64,000 nt of DNA from Vreelandella hamiltonii. Lineage in GTDB: Bacteria; Pseudomonadota; Gammaproteobacteria; Pseudomonadales; Halomonadaceae. The translations under genes and the position numbers were made by a program. The stretch covers positions 186,001-250,000 of the forward strand of contig NZ_BMXN01000002.1 in assembly GCF_014651775.1 (NCBI RefSeq), given 5' to 3'. Every line of letters begins with the position of its first letter. Within the stretch, counting starts at the first letter, position 1. This document shows positions 6,403 through 14,548 of this stretch, one piece after another. The notes under the pieces are model-generated. The model was not told the DNA's origin and ran no database searches. It saw only the letters and a program-made list of their open reading frames with translations.

Positions 6403-7344
6403 ATGCGTAGTTTCGACCTGAGCGACGAGAGCGGCGTACTGAGAACGTCCATTGCCGTCACGCTGGTGATTGCGGGGCTGGGCATCGGCTTTGGCCTGAT
6501 GTCGGGGTCGTTTTCGATCATGTTCGACGGCATCTATGCCCTGGTGGATGCCAGCATGAGCCTGCTCTCGTTGCTGGTGGTCAACCTGATTACCTCGTTC
6601 GTGTCGTCGAAAGGGCTGTCGCGCAAGCTGAGAGAGCGCTTTTCCGTGGGCTTCTGGCACCTGGAGCCCATGGTGCTGGGGGTCAACGGCACGCTGCTGA
6701 TTGGCGTGGCGGTGTATGCCCTGGTCAACGCCATCAGCAGCCTGCTGGAAGGCGGGCGCGAGCTGGAGTTTGGCTGGGCAATCGTCTACGCGGTGATCAC
6801 CCTGGTGGCGTGTGTTGCCACCGCTATCGTGGAGGCTCGCGCCAATCGCCGTATCGGCTCTGACTTCGTGCGCCTGGACGTGCGGGGCTGGATCATGTCG
6901 GCAGGCATCACGGCGGCGCTGCTGGTGGCGTTCTCGCTAGGCTATCTGGTGCAGGGCACGTCGTGGGAGTCGATCTCGCCCTACATCGACCCGGCGGTGC
7001 TGGCGGTGGTGTGCGTCATCATCATTCCGCTGCCGATTTCCACCGTGCGCCGCGCGTTGGCGGATATCTTCCTGGTCACCCCGAGCGCCTTGAAGCAGCA
7101 TGTGGATCAGGTGGCACAGGCTTTCGTGCAACAGCACGGGTTTACCACCTACCGCGCCTATATTGCGCGGGTGGGTCGCTCCAGGGAAATCGAGCTCTAC
7201 TTTATCGTCCCCGCCGATGCGCACCCGCGCACCATTGGCGAATGGGATGCCCTGCGTAACGAAGTCAGTGACTTGCTGGGCGACGAAGGGCCGCACCGCT
7301 GGCTGACGGTCGTGTTTACTGGAGACCTGGAGTGGGCGGACTGA
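6403..7344 (+). CDS. Cation diffusion facilitator family protein with altered metal site
   Basis: 313 residues with about six hydrophobic helices in residues 12-215 and a soluble C-terminal domain, the CDF/FieF layout. CDF proteins export divalent metals in exchange for protons. The second helix reads YALVDASMSLLSLLV and aligns with the FieF DxxxD motif, but the first Asp is Tyr45 and only Asp49 remains. The fifth-helix HxxxD motif reads FVRLD (Phe155, Asp159). Two of the four usual transport-site ligands are therefore missing, so substrate or mechanism may differ. There is no His-rich loop. It may be cotranscribed with the PAS/MCP gene. Confidence 0.82.
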   Translation: MRSFDLSDESGVLRTSIAVTLVIAGLGIGFGLMSGSFSIMFDGIYALVDASMSLLSLLVVNLITSFVSSKGLSRKLRERFSVGFWHLEPMVLGVNGTLLIGVAVYALVNAISSLLEGGRELEFGWAIVYAVITLVACVATAIVEARANRRIGSDFVRLDVRGWIMSAGITAALLVAFSLGYLVQGTSWESISPYIDPAVLAVVCVIIIPLPISTVRRALADIFLVTPSALKQHVDQVAQAFVQQHGFTTYRAYIARVGRSREIELYFIVPADAHPRTIGEWDALRNEVSDLLGDEGPHRWLTVVFTGDLEWAD

Positions 7345-7408
7345 GGCAGTGGCATGGCCCCATCTGCCGGATGTTACCCATGATGAATGAACCCAAAGGA
7401 GACACCCC

Positions 7409-8062
7409 ATGCAAAAGGTAAGAATCGATCTGGTATCCGATGTGGCCTGCCCGTGGTGTGCGATTGGCTATCGGCGCCTGGAGCAGGCGTTGGAGGTGCT
7501 CGCTGGCGAGATCGAGGTCGAGCTGGTCTGGCAGCCTTTCGAACTGAATCGGGACATGCCGCCCGAGGGCGAGCCGATTCTGGAGCATCTGTGCCGCAAG
7601 TACGGCAAGGATGCGGCCACCATGGAACAGTCCCAGCGCGAGATCATGGCTGCCGCCGAAGCGCTTGGCCTGAATTTCCGTGGCGCGCTGGAGCGCCGAG
7701 CGAACAACACCTTCGCCGCGCACCGTGTGCTGGCCTGGGCCGGCACGCAGCACCAGGAAACGGCGCTGCAACTGGCGCTATTCGAGGCCTACTTCGGCGA
7801 GGCGAAAAATCCCGCCGACCCCTTGGTGCTTCGCGAAAAAGCCATCGAGGTGGGTCTGGATGGCGACACCGCCGAGGCCATCGCCCGCTCCGACCAATAC
7901 GCCGAAGAAGTTCGTGAGGCAGAGCAGCGCTTCATGGACATGGGCGTCAGTGCCGTGCCGGGCTTCATTCTCGATGGCCGCTACCTGATTTCCGGCGCCC
8001 AGCCCGCCGATGTGCTGGTCGATGCGTTGCGTCAGGTGGCCGAGGAAAACGCCAGCGGCTAA
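7409..8062 (+). CDS. FrnE-like DsbA-family thiol oxidoreductase
   Basis: 217 residues beginning MQKVRIDLVSDVACPWC. The thioredoxin-fold active site CPWC (Cys14, Cys17) and the cis-proline segment SAVPGFILDGRYLISGAQ near the C-terminus are both clear. The helical insertion between them is typical of the FrnE/HCCA-isomerase-like branch of the DsbA family. No signal peptide is present, so it acts in the cytoplasm, probably in thiol-disulfide exchange or thiol redox stress; the substrate is unknown. The start codon has AAAGGAGA upstream. It is a single gene between the transporter and a racemase on the same strand. Confidence 0.87.
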   Translation: MQKVRIDLVSDVACPWCAIGYRRLEQALEVLAGEIEVELVWQPFELNRDMPPEGEPILEHLCRKYGKDAATMEQSQREIMAAAEALGLNFRGALERRANNTFAAHRVLAWAGTQHQETALQLALFEAYFGEAKNPADPLVLREKAIEVGLDGDTAEAIARSDQYAEEVREAEQRFMDMGVSAVPGFILDGRYLISGAQPADVLVDALRQVAEENASG

Positions 8063-8140
8063 TGTGTGAAAAGCGCTGCCTGAAGTATGGGCAGCCTTCG
8101 CTGCACAATGTTTCCAGGCCTCGAAAAGGTGAATGAATCC

Positions 8141-8836
8141 ATGAAAACCATCGGCTTGATCGGGGGCATGAGCTGGGAGTCCACCCAAACCTACTACCGC
8201 CTCGTCAACCAGCATGTGCGCACGGCGCTGGGCGGGCTGCACTCTGCCAGGGTGGTGCTGTACAGCGTGGATTTTGCCGACATCGAGGCGCTGCAGCATC
8301 AGGGTAACTGGGAGGCGACTGCCGAGATATTGGCAGCGGCGGGCAGCGCGGTGGAGGCCGCGGGGGCCGATTGTCTGGTGCTGTGTACCAACACCATGCA
8401 CAAGGTTGCCGAGCCGCTGGAAGCGGCGGTCTCCATTCCGCTGTTGCATATCGCCGATGCCACGGCCTGGGTGCTGCAGCGCCAGGGCATTACCTGCGTA
8501 GGTTTGCTGGGCACGCGGTTCACCATGGAGCAGGCATTTTATATCGAGCGTTTGCAGCGCCACGGTATCGAGGTGGTGGTGCCCACCGAATCACAGCGCG
8601 AGCGCGTGCACACGGTGATCTACCAGGAGCTGTGCCTGGGCGTGGTGAAAGCAGAGGCCAAAACCGACTACCTGGAGATCATCGAGGCGCTTGCCGAGCT
8701 CGGCGCGCAAGGGGTGATTCTAGGCTGCACCGAAATCGGCCTGCTGGTTCAACAGGCCGACACTCCCGTGCCGCTCTTCGATACGACCGAGATCCATGCA
8801 GAGCAGGCGGTGCAGTGGGCGCTGGAAAGCCGCTAG
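8141..8836 (+). CDS. Aspartate/glutamate racemase family protein
   Basis: 231 residues with start MKTIGLIGGMSWEST at ATG 8141; an upstream in-frame ATG at 8087 lacks family sequence. This PLP-independent family uses two cysteines as acid/base: Cys82 in LCTNTMHK and Cys196 in LGCTEIG are both present. It interconverts L and D amino acids, with YgeA/RacX-like broad-specificity racemases the closest relatives in sequence style. It is likely cytoplasmic. No obvious partner gene adjoins it: the next gene is on the opposite strand and convergent. Confidence 0.88.
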   Translation: MKTIGLIGGMSWESTQTYYRLVNQHVRTALGGLHSARVVLYSVDFADIEALQHQGNWEATAEILAAAGSAVEAAGADCLVLCTNTMHKVAEPLEAAVSIPLLHIADATAWVLQRQGITCVGLLGTRFTMEQAFYIERLQRHGIEVVVPTESQRERVHTVIYQELCLGVVKAEAKTDYLEIIEALAELGAQGVILGCTEIGLLVQQADTPVPLFDTTEIHAEQAVQWALESR

Positions 8837-8861
8837 CGAGATTGGCCTTCCAGGCGCTGTG

Positions 8862-10058
8862 TCACTCCAAAAACGCCCGCAGCGTATCGCTGGCTTGCTC
8901 GATGGCTACCACGCCATCCAGGTGGCCTCGGCTGCCTTCCAGCGTTTCTAGCGTCACCTCAGTACCGTCGGCTTCGATCAGCTCGGCGGTGCGGCGTACG
9001 CCCTCGGGGGCGAAGACCAAGTCGTTCTCGCTATACAGCATCAATGTGGGGGCTTCGATGGCGGCCAGCCCCGCTTCCAGCGAGTCGCCGTATCCAGCCA
9101 TGAAGGTCTGGTTGGCGCGCACCAGGTAGAGCAGGTGGTTGGCATCGGAAAGCGCCGCACGGGCGGCGGCGATGTCATCCAGGGTTTGTTCGATGGCATA
9201 GCGGGCGGTGATGTCCTGGGCGGGGTCGCGCGCGTCGTCGGCCCAGTCGCGGTTGAACGCTTCGTTGGCCCACTGCCAGTGGTTGGCATTGAGCGTCACC
9301 AGCTTCAGCGCCTCTTTAAGCCCGTCGGTGGGCGGTTCGCCGTCGTAATAGTCGCCTTCGTTCCAGTGGGCATCCAGGCGAATCGGCGCGGCCCAGGCGC
9401 TGAGCGTGGCCAGCAGCCACGGGTCGGCCACACCGCCACCAATCACGGGAATCAACCGCTCGACCCGTTCTGGGTAAGCGCTGGCCCACTCGATGGCCTG
9501 CAAGGCACCCATGGAAGCGCCCATGACCGCATGCAGTGATTCAATGCCTTGGCTTTCCAGCAAGGCGCGCTGCACCTCGACAAAATCACGGATGGTCACG
9601 ACGGGAAAATCCATGCCCCAGGGCTCGCCGGTATCGGGGTTAAGGGAGGCAGGCCCCGTGGTGATCACGTTCGGGTCGTTCGCCCCCAAATTGACCAGCG
9701 TATCGGACGAGATGATGTAGTACTCATCGGTATCCAGCGGCTTGCCAGGGCCAATGATGGCATCCCAGTAGCCGGTAGCCTCACCCTCGGCCTCGTAACG
9801 GCCTGCGGCGTGGCTGGTGCCTGAGAAGAAGTGAGTAATCAGAATGGCGTTATCGCGCGCCTCGTTCAGCTCGCCGTAGGCTTCCCAGCCCACCGCCACG
9901 TTGGGAATCGTCTCGCCGCCCTGGGTGGTAAAGCTCTCGATCTCGAACCGCTGCTTCTCGACCATGCCATCCCAGGCCCATAAGGGCGTGGCCAGCAACA
10001 GGCCAATGCTGGTGAACGAGGCGGCCGTTACTAGCGCGAATGGTTGCTTGCGTCGCAT
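8862..10058 (-). CDS. Exported MetX-like alpha/beta hydrolase
   Basis: 398 residues. The first ~28 residues form a signal peptide (RRKQPF, hydrophobic core, TPLWA cleavage region), so the protein is exported. The remainder has the homoserine O-acetyltransferase (MetX) fold and sequence pattern: ILITHFFSGTSHAAGR, PGKPLDTDEYYIISSD, nucleophile GASMGA (Ser182), a late Asp in LYSENDLVFAPEG, and His in GSRGHLDG. Since MetX needs cytosolic acetyl-CoA and homoserine, an exported copy is unlikely to make O-acetylhomoserine; a periplasmic esterase or acyltransferase role is more plausible. Automatic annotation may mislabel it MetX. It converges with the racemase gene and follows ubiF on the same strand. 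Confidence 0.85.
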   Translation of the reverse strand: MRRKQPFALVTAASFTSIGLLLATPLWAWDGMVEKQRFEIESFTTQGGETIPNVAVGWEAYGELNEARDNAILITHFFSGTSHAAGRYEAEGEATGYWDAIIGPGKPLDTDEYYIISSDTLVNLGANDPNVITTGPASLNPDTGEPWGMDFPVVTIRDFVEVQRALLESQGIESLHAVMGASMGALQAIEWASAYPERVERLIPVIGGGVADPWLLATLSAWAAPIRLDAHWNEGDYYDGEPPTDGLKEALKLVTLNANHWQWANEAFNRDWADDARDPAQDITARYAIEQTLDDIAAARAALSDANHLLYLVRANQTFMAGYGDSLEAGLAAIEAPTLMLYSENDLVFAPEGVRRTAELIEADGTEVTLETLEGSRGHLDGVVAIEQASDTLRAFLE

Positions 10059-10097
10059 GCGCTTTCCTTTTTTGAGGGGTTATTGTGGTTGTTTTAG

Positions 10098-10114
10098 GGC
10101 TGCTTTCCGCAGCC
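10098..10114. repeat. Short perfect hairpin downstream of ubiF
   Basis: GGCTGC (10098-10103) pairs with GCAGCC (10109-10114) around a 5-nt loop, 22 bases past the ubiF stop and upstream of the exported hydrolase. On the minus strand it is followed by CTAAAAC, not a T-run, so termination is doubtful. Confidence 0.35.
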
Positions 10115-10135
10115 ACTCCCTCAGCATAGTCAGCT

Positions 10136-11308
10136 TCAGCCCACCTTGAACGGATTCAACCCATTGGCCTGCTGCATCATCATGCGTTTGGCAAACGGCA
10201 CTCGCTCGGCGAGGTGCAGGCTGAGATCACCCAGTTGGCGGAGCGGCTTGGCCCCGGTGAAGAGGTGGTGGAAGCTGTCGGTGGCGGCAATCATCGCCTG
10301 GTTGGCCAAACGCCGGTGGCACTCGAAACGGTGCAGGCTGATGTGGTCGCCAGGGTCACGGCCTTTGATGATCAGCTCGGCCAGGGTGTCGGCGTCGTGC
10401 AGGCCGATGTTCAAGCCTTGACCTGCCAGCGGGTGCACCACGTGGGCGGCGTCGCCGATCAGCGCGAGCCGTTTGCCGATGTAGCGTTTGGCGTGCTGGC
10501 GCTTGATGGGGAAACTGGCCCGTGCCACCACCCGGGTCAATTTGCCCAGCCGTTTGGGGAAGGTGGTTTCTATGGCGTGTTGCAGGGCGTCGTTGGAAAG
10601 CTGTTCACGGGCCTTGGTGGCCTCATCGCTGTCGTACCACACCAACGAGGCGCGGTGGCCGGGCAGCGGCAGCATGGCCAGCGGGCCTGTGGGGGTAAAG
10701 TACTGCCAGCTGACATCCTGCTGGGGCAGCTCGGTCTCGACGTTGATGATCAGCGCCCGCTGGTGGTAGTCGTAGCTGCTGGTGGAGATGCCTGCCAGCT
10801 CACGCAGGGTTGAACGTGCGCCATCTGCGGCCACCATCAACCGGGCGCTGAGGGTCTTGCCGTTGTCCAGCTCCAGCAGCCGATGGGTGCTGGCGGCCAG
10901 CGTACTCACCGGGGCACACTGGGTGTAGCAAGTGACGCTGGGAAGCTGCTCCAGGCGCTGCCAAAGGGCGTACTGCAGGGCGCGGTTTTCGATGAAAATA
11001 CCGAAATCGTTCATGCCGCTGTCGTGGGCCGAGAACAGCGAGTGACCGCTGCCATCCAGGTTGGAGACATCGATGTGCCGGAACGGGCAGCAGCGCTCTC
11101 CCGGCAGGACCGCACCGCTGGCTTTCACGAACGCCAGCGAGCGGGCGTTGAGTGATGAAATACGCAGGTCGTAATCGCCGCTGGGGGGCGTGGGAGCGCT
11201 GGCGCGCTCTACCAGGCCAACCGACATGCCCGCCTGGCCCAGCCTGGCCGCCAGGGCCGCGCCCACCATGCCGCCACCAACAATGACAATCTCGTGATCC
11301 CACTGCAT
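10136..11308 (-). CDS. ubiF: UbiH/UbiF-family FAD-dependent ubiquinone biosynthesis hydroxylase
   Basis: 390 residues. The N-terminal FAD-binding motif VIVGGGMVGAALA (8-20), the DG motif around VAADGARSTLRELAG, and the third motif GDAAHVVHPLAGQGLNIGL near residue 290 define the ubiquinone flavin hydroxylases. The stretch QYFTPTGPLAMLPLPGHRASLVWYDS resembles E. coli UbiF (C6 hydroxylase) more than UbiH or UbiI, but members of this family swap roles between species. It acts at the inner-membrane face on polyprenyl-benzoquinol intermediates. It starts at ATG 11308, divergent from the sirtuin gene. Confidence 0.8.
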   Translation of the reverse strand: MQWDHEIVIVGGGMVGAALAARLGQAGMSVGLVERASAPTPPSGDYDLRISSLNARSLAFVKASGAVLPGERCCPFRHIDVSNLDGSGHSLFSAHDSGMNDFGIFIENRALQYALWQRLEQLPSVTCYTQCAPVSTLAASTHRLLELDNGKTLSARLMVAADGARSTLRELAGISTSSYDYHQRALIINVETELPQQDVSWQYFTPTGPLAMLPLPGHRASLVWYDSDEATKAREQLSNDALQHAIETTFPKRLGKLTRVVARASFPIKRQHAKRYIGKRLALIGDAAHVVHPLAGQGLNIGLHDADTLAELIIKGRDPGDHISLHRFECHRRLANQAMIAATDSFHHLFTGAKPLRQLGDLSLHLAERVPFAKRMMMQQANGLNPFKVG

Positions 11309-11404
11309 GAGAGGCTCCTTAATCCGCTATCGAGGGCACATTGCATGTGCTTATATTGTCCTACAGTATCGTTGACTTGTCGCAGTATTGCCTAGGGTGA
11401 TCCA

Positions 11405-12271
11405 TTGACGCAGGCCGTGGAAAGTGTCGAAAAACGTGAGAGCAGCCAAGTGGCCGGGGAAGCACTGGCCGCCTTTATCAGGCGCTACCCCAAACTCTGG
11501 GTGATTACCGGGGCGGGCGTCAGCACCGACAGCGGCATCCCCGATTACCGCGATGCCGATGGCCAGTGGAAGCGCCCGCCGCCGGTGCAGCACGGCGATT
11601 TCATGAGTTCCTTCGCCGTTCGTCAGCGCTACTGGGCGCGAGCGCTGGTAGGCTTCAAGGCCATGCGTGAAGCCCAGGTGAGCGGCGCGCATCGTGCGTT
11701 GGCGAAGCTCGAGGCCATGGGCCATGTGGAGCTTCTCGTCACGCAAAACGTCGACCGCCTGCACCAGCGGGCGGGCTCGAAAAAGGTGATCGATCTGCAC
11801 GGCAGGGCAGACGTGGTCGCCTGCATGGCCTGTGGCTACCAGATGATGCGCCACGCCATGCACAGTGAAATGGCCCGCATGAACCCCGCCTTCGCTGCGC
11901 TGGAGGCCCGCCACGCGCCGGACGGCGATGCGGATCTGGAAACCGATTTCTCCACCTTCGAGGTGCTGGACTGCCCGCGCTGCCGGGGCATCCTCAAACC
12001 GCAGGTGGTCTACTACGGCGATGTGGTCCCTCCGGCGCGGCGCCTGGCGGCTCAGGAGGCGCTGCAACGTGCCGACGCGGTGCTGGCAGTGGGTACGTCG
12101 TTGATGGTCTATTCCGGCTACCGGTTCTGTCGCGATGCCCACGCCATGGGCTTGCCCGTGGCCTCGCTGTCGTTGGGCGTGACCCGCGCCGATGCATTGC
12201 TGACCCACCAGTGGCGCGCACCGCTGACGCCGGTATTGGAGCAGGCAGTAGCCTGCTTGCAGAACGCTTAA
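11405..12271 (+). CDS. SIR2-family NAD-dependent protein deacylase
   Basis: 288 residues, apparently from TTG 11405 (no ATG gives the full N-terminus). The NAD-binding motif VITGAGVSTDSGIPDYRD (33-50), TQNVDRLH, the catalytic His in IDLHGR, and two zinc Cys pairs (CMACGYQM and CPRCRG) are all present, followed by KPQVVYYGD and AVGTSLMVYSG. Sirtuins remove acyl groups from lysines, consuming NAD+, and release nicotinamide. This is the longer class with an insertion between the zinc Cys pairs, not the short CobB. The stop overlaps the convergent mpg stop within 12268-12271. Confidence 0.9.
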   Translation: MTQAVESVEKRESSQVAGEALAAFIRRYPKLWVITGAGVSTDSGIPDYRDADGQWKRPPPVQHGDFMSSFAVRQRYWARALVGFKAMREAQVSGAHRALAKLEAMGHVELLVTQNVDRLHQRAGSKKVIDLHGRADVVACMACGYQMMRHAMHSEMARMNPAFAALEARHAPDGDADLETDFSTFEVLDCPRCRGILKPQVVYYGDVVPPARRLAAQEALQRADAVLAVGTSLMVYSGYRFCRDAHAMGLPVASLSLGVTRADALLTHQWRAPLTPVLEQAVACLQNA

Positions 12272-12933
12272 CGCGCTTTAGATACCCAAGGGTTGCCCTC
12301 GCTCCACAACCGCCAGGGGGCGTCGCGGTCGGCGGGCTGGGCGTAATCGATGCCCACGCGTGGGCCGCTGGCAACGGCGCCGGGTGGTTCGCCCGGTGAA
12401 ATCCATAGCCCGTTCGTGGGGTCGTCGCGTTGCGTCATGTCGTGGCCGTAGAGGGCGTTGTCGATACGCAGTGCACGGGTGAGTTTGCCGGGGCCGTTGC
12501 TGAGATTGCGCCCCGCCACGCTGCGCCATGCCCGCATGGCAGGCTCGCCGATCACCGGCTCTACCGCTCGAATCAGTACCGCGCAGGGGTTGCCTTCCGG
12601 CTGTGTCACCACGTTCAGCAGCCAGTGCATGCCGTACACCAGATACACGTAGGCGTGGCCAGGTGGGCCAAACATCGCCTCGGTGCGCGGGGTTCGGCGC
12701 CGATGGGCATGGCAGGCGGAATCTTCCGAGCCCCGGTAAGCCTCGGTTTCCACGATGCGTGCTGCCATGAGTTCGCCATCGAGCTGGCGTACCAGTAAAC
12801 AGCCCAGCAAATCGCGGGCGACCTCCAGCGTATCGCGATTGTAGAAGGCCTGGGGCAGGGGCGTGAAAGCCTCTTGTTCCATCGGTAATTTAATACGGGT
12901 TAAAGCGTCTCTATGCGGCATGCTATCGCCCAT
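12268..12933 (-). CDS. mpg: 3-methyladenine DNA glycosylase (AAG/Mpg family)
   Basis: 221 residues from the first ATG (12933); ATG 12921 or 12882 are possible, and no convincing ribosome site decides. The Mpg family excises alkylated purines by base flipping. Key elements visible are the LLGCLLVRQLDG strand, catalytic IVETEAYRGSEDSACHA, RTEAMFGPPGHAYVYLVYGMHWLLNVV, AVLIRAVEP and LSNGPGKLTRAL. All core motifs are intact and length is normal. It overlaps the sirtuin gene tail to tail by four bases and is transcribed away from selO. Confidence 0.9.
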   Translation of the reverse strand: MGDSMPHRDALTRIKLPMEQEAFTPLPQAFYNRDTLEVARDLLGCLLVRQLDGELMAARIVETEAYRGSEDSACHAHRRRTPRTEAMFGPPGHAYVYLVYGMHWLLNVVTQPEGNPCAVLIRAVEPVIGEPAMRAWRSVAGRNLSNGPGKLTRALRIDNALYGHDMTQRDDPTNGLWISPGEPPGAVASGPRVGIDYAQPADRDAPWRLWSEGNPWVSKAR

Positions 12934-12991
12934 TACTTGAGTAAGCTGCTAGGGTATTCTGTAGGCCATTCATTGAACAGCGGAGTTGCCC

Positions 12992-14485
12992 GTGCTGACT
13001 TTCGAACACCAGTTCGCCACCTTGCCAGAACCGCTCTGGGCGGCCTGCCAGCCCACGCCCGTGGCGCAACCCACCCTGATCGCATTCAACGAACCCTTGG
13101 CCGTGGCGCTAGGCATGCAAACGCGGCCCGACGATGCCACGCTGGCCCAATGGTTCAGCGGTAACCGGCTACCGCCAGGGGCCGAGCCTAGAGCGCTGGG
13201 CTATGCCGGGCATCAGTTCGGTAATTTCGTGCCTCAGTTGGGCGATGGTCGGGCGCTGCTGCTGGGGGAGGTGGTGGATCAGCAGGGCCAGCGGCAGGAC
13301 GTGCAGCTCAAGGGCAGTGGTCGCACGCCGTTTTCACGGGGCGGGGATGGGCGCTCGCCGCTTGGCCCAGTGCTGCGGGAATATCTGGTGAGCGAGTTCA
13401 TGGCCGCCGTGGGCGTGCCCACCACTCGGGCGCTGGCGGCCGTGACCACGGGGGAGCGCGTGGTACGCCAGATGGCCGAGCCGGGGGCCATCCTGACCCG
13501 TGTGGCTCGCAGCCATATCCGCGTGGGCACCTTCCAGTTTGCTGCCGTGCGTCGCGATGAAGCGGTGCTGAAAGCGCTGGCCGACCATGTGATTGCTCGC
13601 CACTACCCAGAAACGGCCAATGCTGACGATCCGTACCTTGCCCTGCTGGAAGCCGTTACCGCCCGCCAGGCGGCGCTGGTGGCGCGCTGGATGAGCCTGG
13701 GCTTTATTCATGGCGTGATGAACACCGACAACTGCAGCATTGCTGGCGACACCATCGATTACGGCCCCTGCGCGTTTATGGAACAGTTCGACCCGCAGAA
13801 GGTGTACAGTTCCATTGACCAGGGCAGGCGCTACGCCTTCAATAATCAGCCGGGCATTGCTCAATGGAACCTGGCCCGCTTTGCCGAAACCCTGCTGCCG
13901 CTGATGTGGGAAGAGGGCGAGGCCGTTGTAGAGCAGGCCACCGAGGTGCTTCGCGGCTTTACCGCTCGTTTTGGCGCCGAGCAGCGCCGCCTGCATGCCG
14001 ACAAGCTGGGCCTTGCTCCGGAAAGCGACCGCGCCGTAGCGCTGATGGAGGCACTGGAAACCCAGATGCATCAGGGCCGCATGGACATGACCGCGACGTT
14101 CGACGCGCTGACGCACTATGCCAAAACGCTGGGTGCCCAAGCCTTGAGCACGGGCATCCCAGCCCACTCCCAAAAAGAGGCGCTGCTGGCGCTGACCACT
14201 CAGCCAGATGGCTTTGCCGCTTGGCTGGCCGACTGGGAGAACGCCCAGCAAGCCAGCCAGCAGAGTGAGCGCCTGGAGGCCATGCGCCGCGCCAACCCGG
14301 TGGTGATTCCCCGTAACCATCGCATTCAAGCGGTGATCGACGCGGCAACAGAAGGTGATTTCGAGCCTTTCCACACGCTGCTCGCGGCGGTCACTCAGCC
14401 TTTCGATGAATCGGAAGCCGCGCGCCAACTGGCCGCCCCTGCCACGGCCAGTGAGCAGGTGCTGCGCACTTTTTGTGGTACGTGA
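12992..14485 (+). CDS. selO: SelO/YdiU pseudokinase-fold protein AMPylase
   Basis: 497 residues taking GTG 12992 (MLTFEHQFATLP), which has GGAG six bases upstream; TTG 12986 would leave no spacing from that site. SelO transfers AMP to Ser/Thr/Tyr of target proteins and is linked to redox homeostasis. The family signatures LGYAGHQFGNFVPQLGDGRALLLGE, QLKGSGRTPFSRGGDGR, FIHGVMNTDNCSI, DYGPCAFM and WNLARFAETLLPL are all present. A Cys near the very end (TFCGT) sits where eukaryotic SelO has selenocysteine; with the Cys of DYGPC it may form the regulatory disulfide. The dinB gene follows after 63 bases. Confidence 0.93.
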   Translation: MLTFEHQFATLPEPLWAACQPTPVAQPTLIAFNEPLAVALGMQTRPDDATLAQWFSGNRLPPGAEPRALGYAGHQFGNFVPQLGDGRALLLGEVVDQQGQRQDVQLKGSGRTPFSRGGDGRSPLGPVLREYLVSEFMAAVGVPTTRALAAVTTGERVVRQMAEPGAILTRVARSHIRVGTFQFAAVRRDEAVLKALADHVIARHYPETANADDPYLALLEAVTARQAALVARWMSLGFIHGVMNTDNCSIAGDTIDYGPCAFMEQFDPQKVYSSIDQGRRYAFNNQPGIAQWNLARFAETLLPLMWEEGEAVVEQATEVLRGFTARFGAEQRRLHADKLGLAPESDRAVALMEALETQMHQGRMDMTATFDALTHYAKTLGAQALSTGIPAHSQKEALLALTTQPDGFAAWLADWENAQQASQQSERLEAMRRANPVVIPRNHRIQAVIDAATEGDFEPFHTLLAAVTQPFDESEAARQLAAPATASEQVLRTFCGT

Positions 14486-14507
14486 CGGTGGCACACCCTG
14501 TGATAAA

Positions 14508-14523
14508 CTGTGCTTTTTTACAG
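14508..14523 (+). promoter_or_regulatory. LexA-type SOS box upstream of dinB
   Basis: CTGTGCTTTTTTACAG fits CTG-N10-CAG with the usual A/T-rich centre. It lies 25 bases before the dinB start, where LexA would block initiation. Confidence 0.75.
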
Positions 14524-14548
14524 GTAAGGGCGGAGGCAAGGTCGGCCT

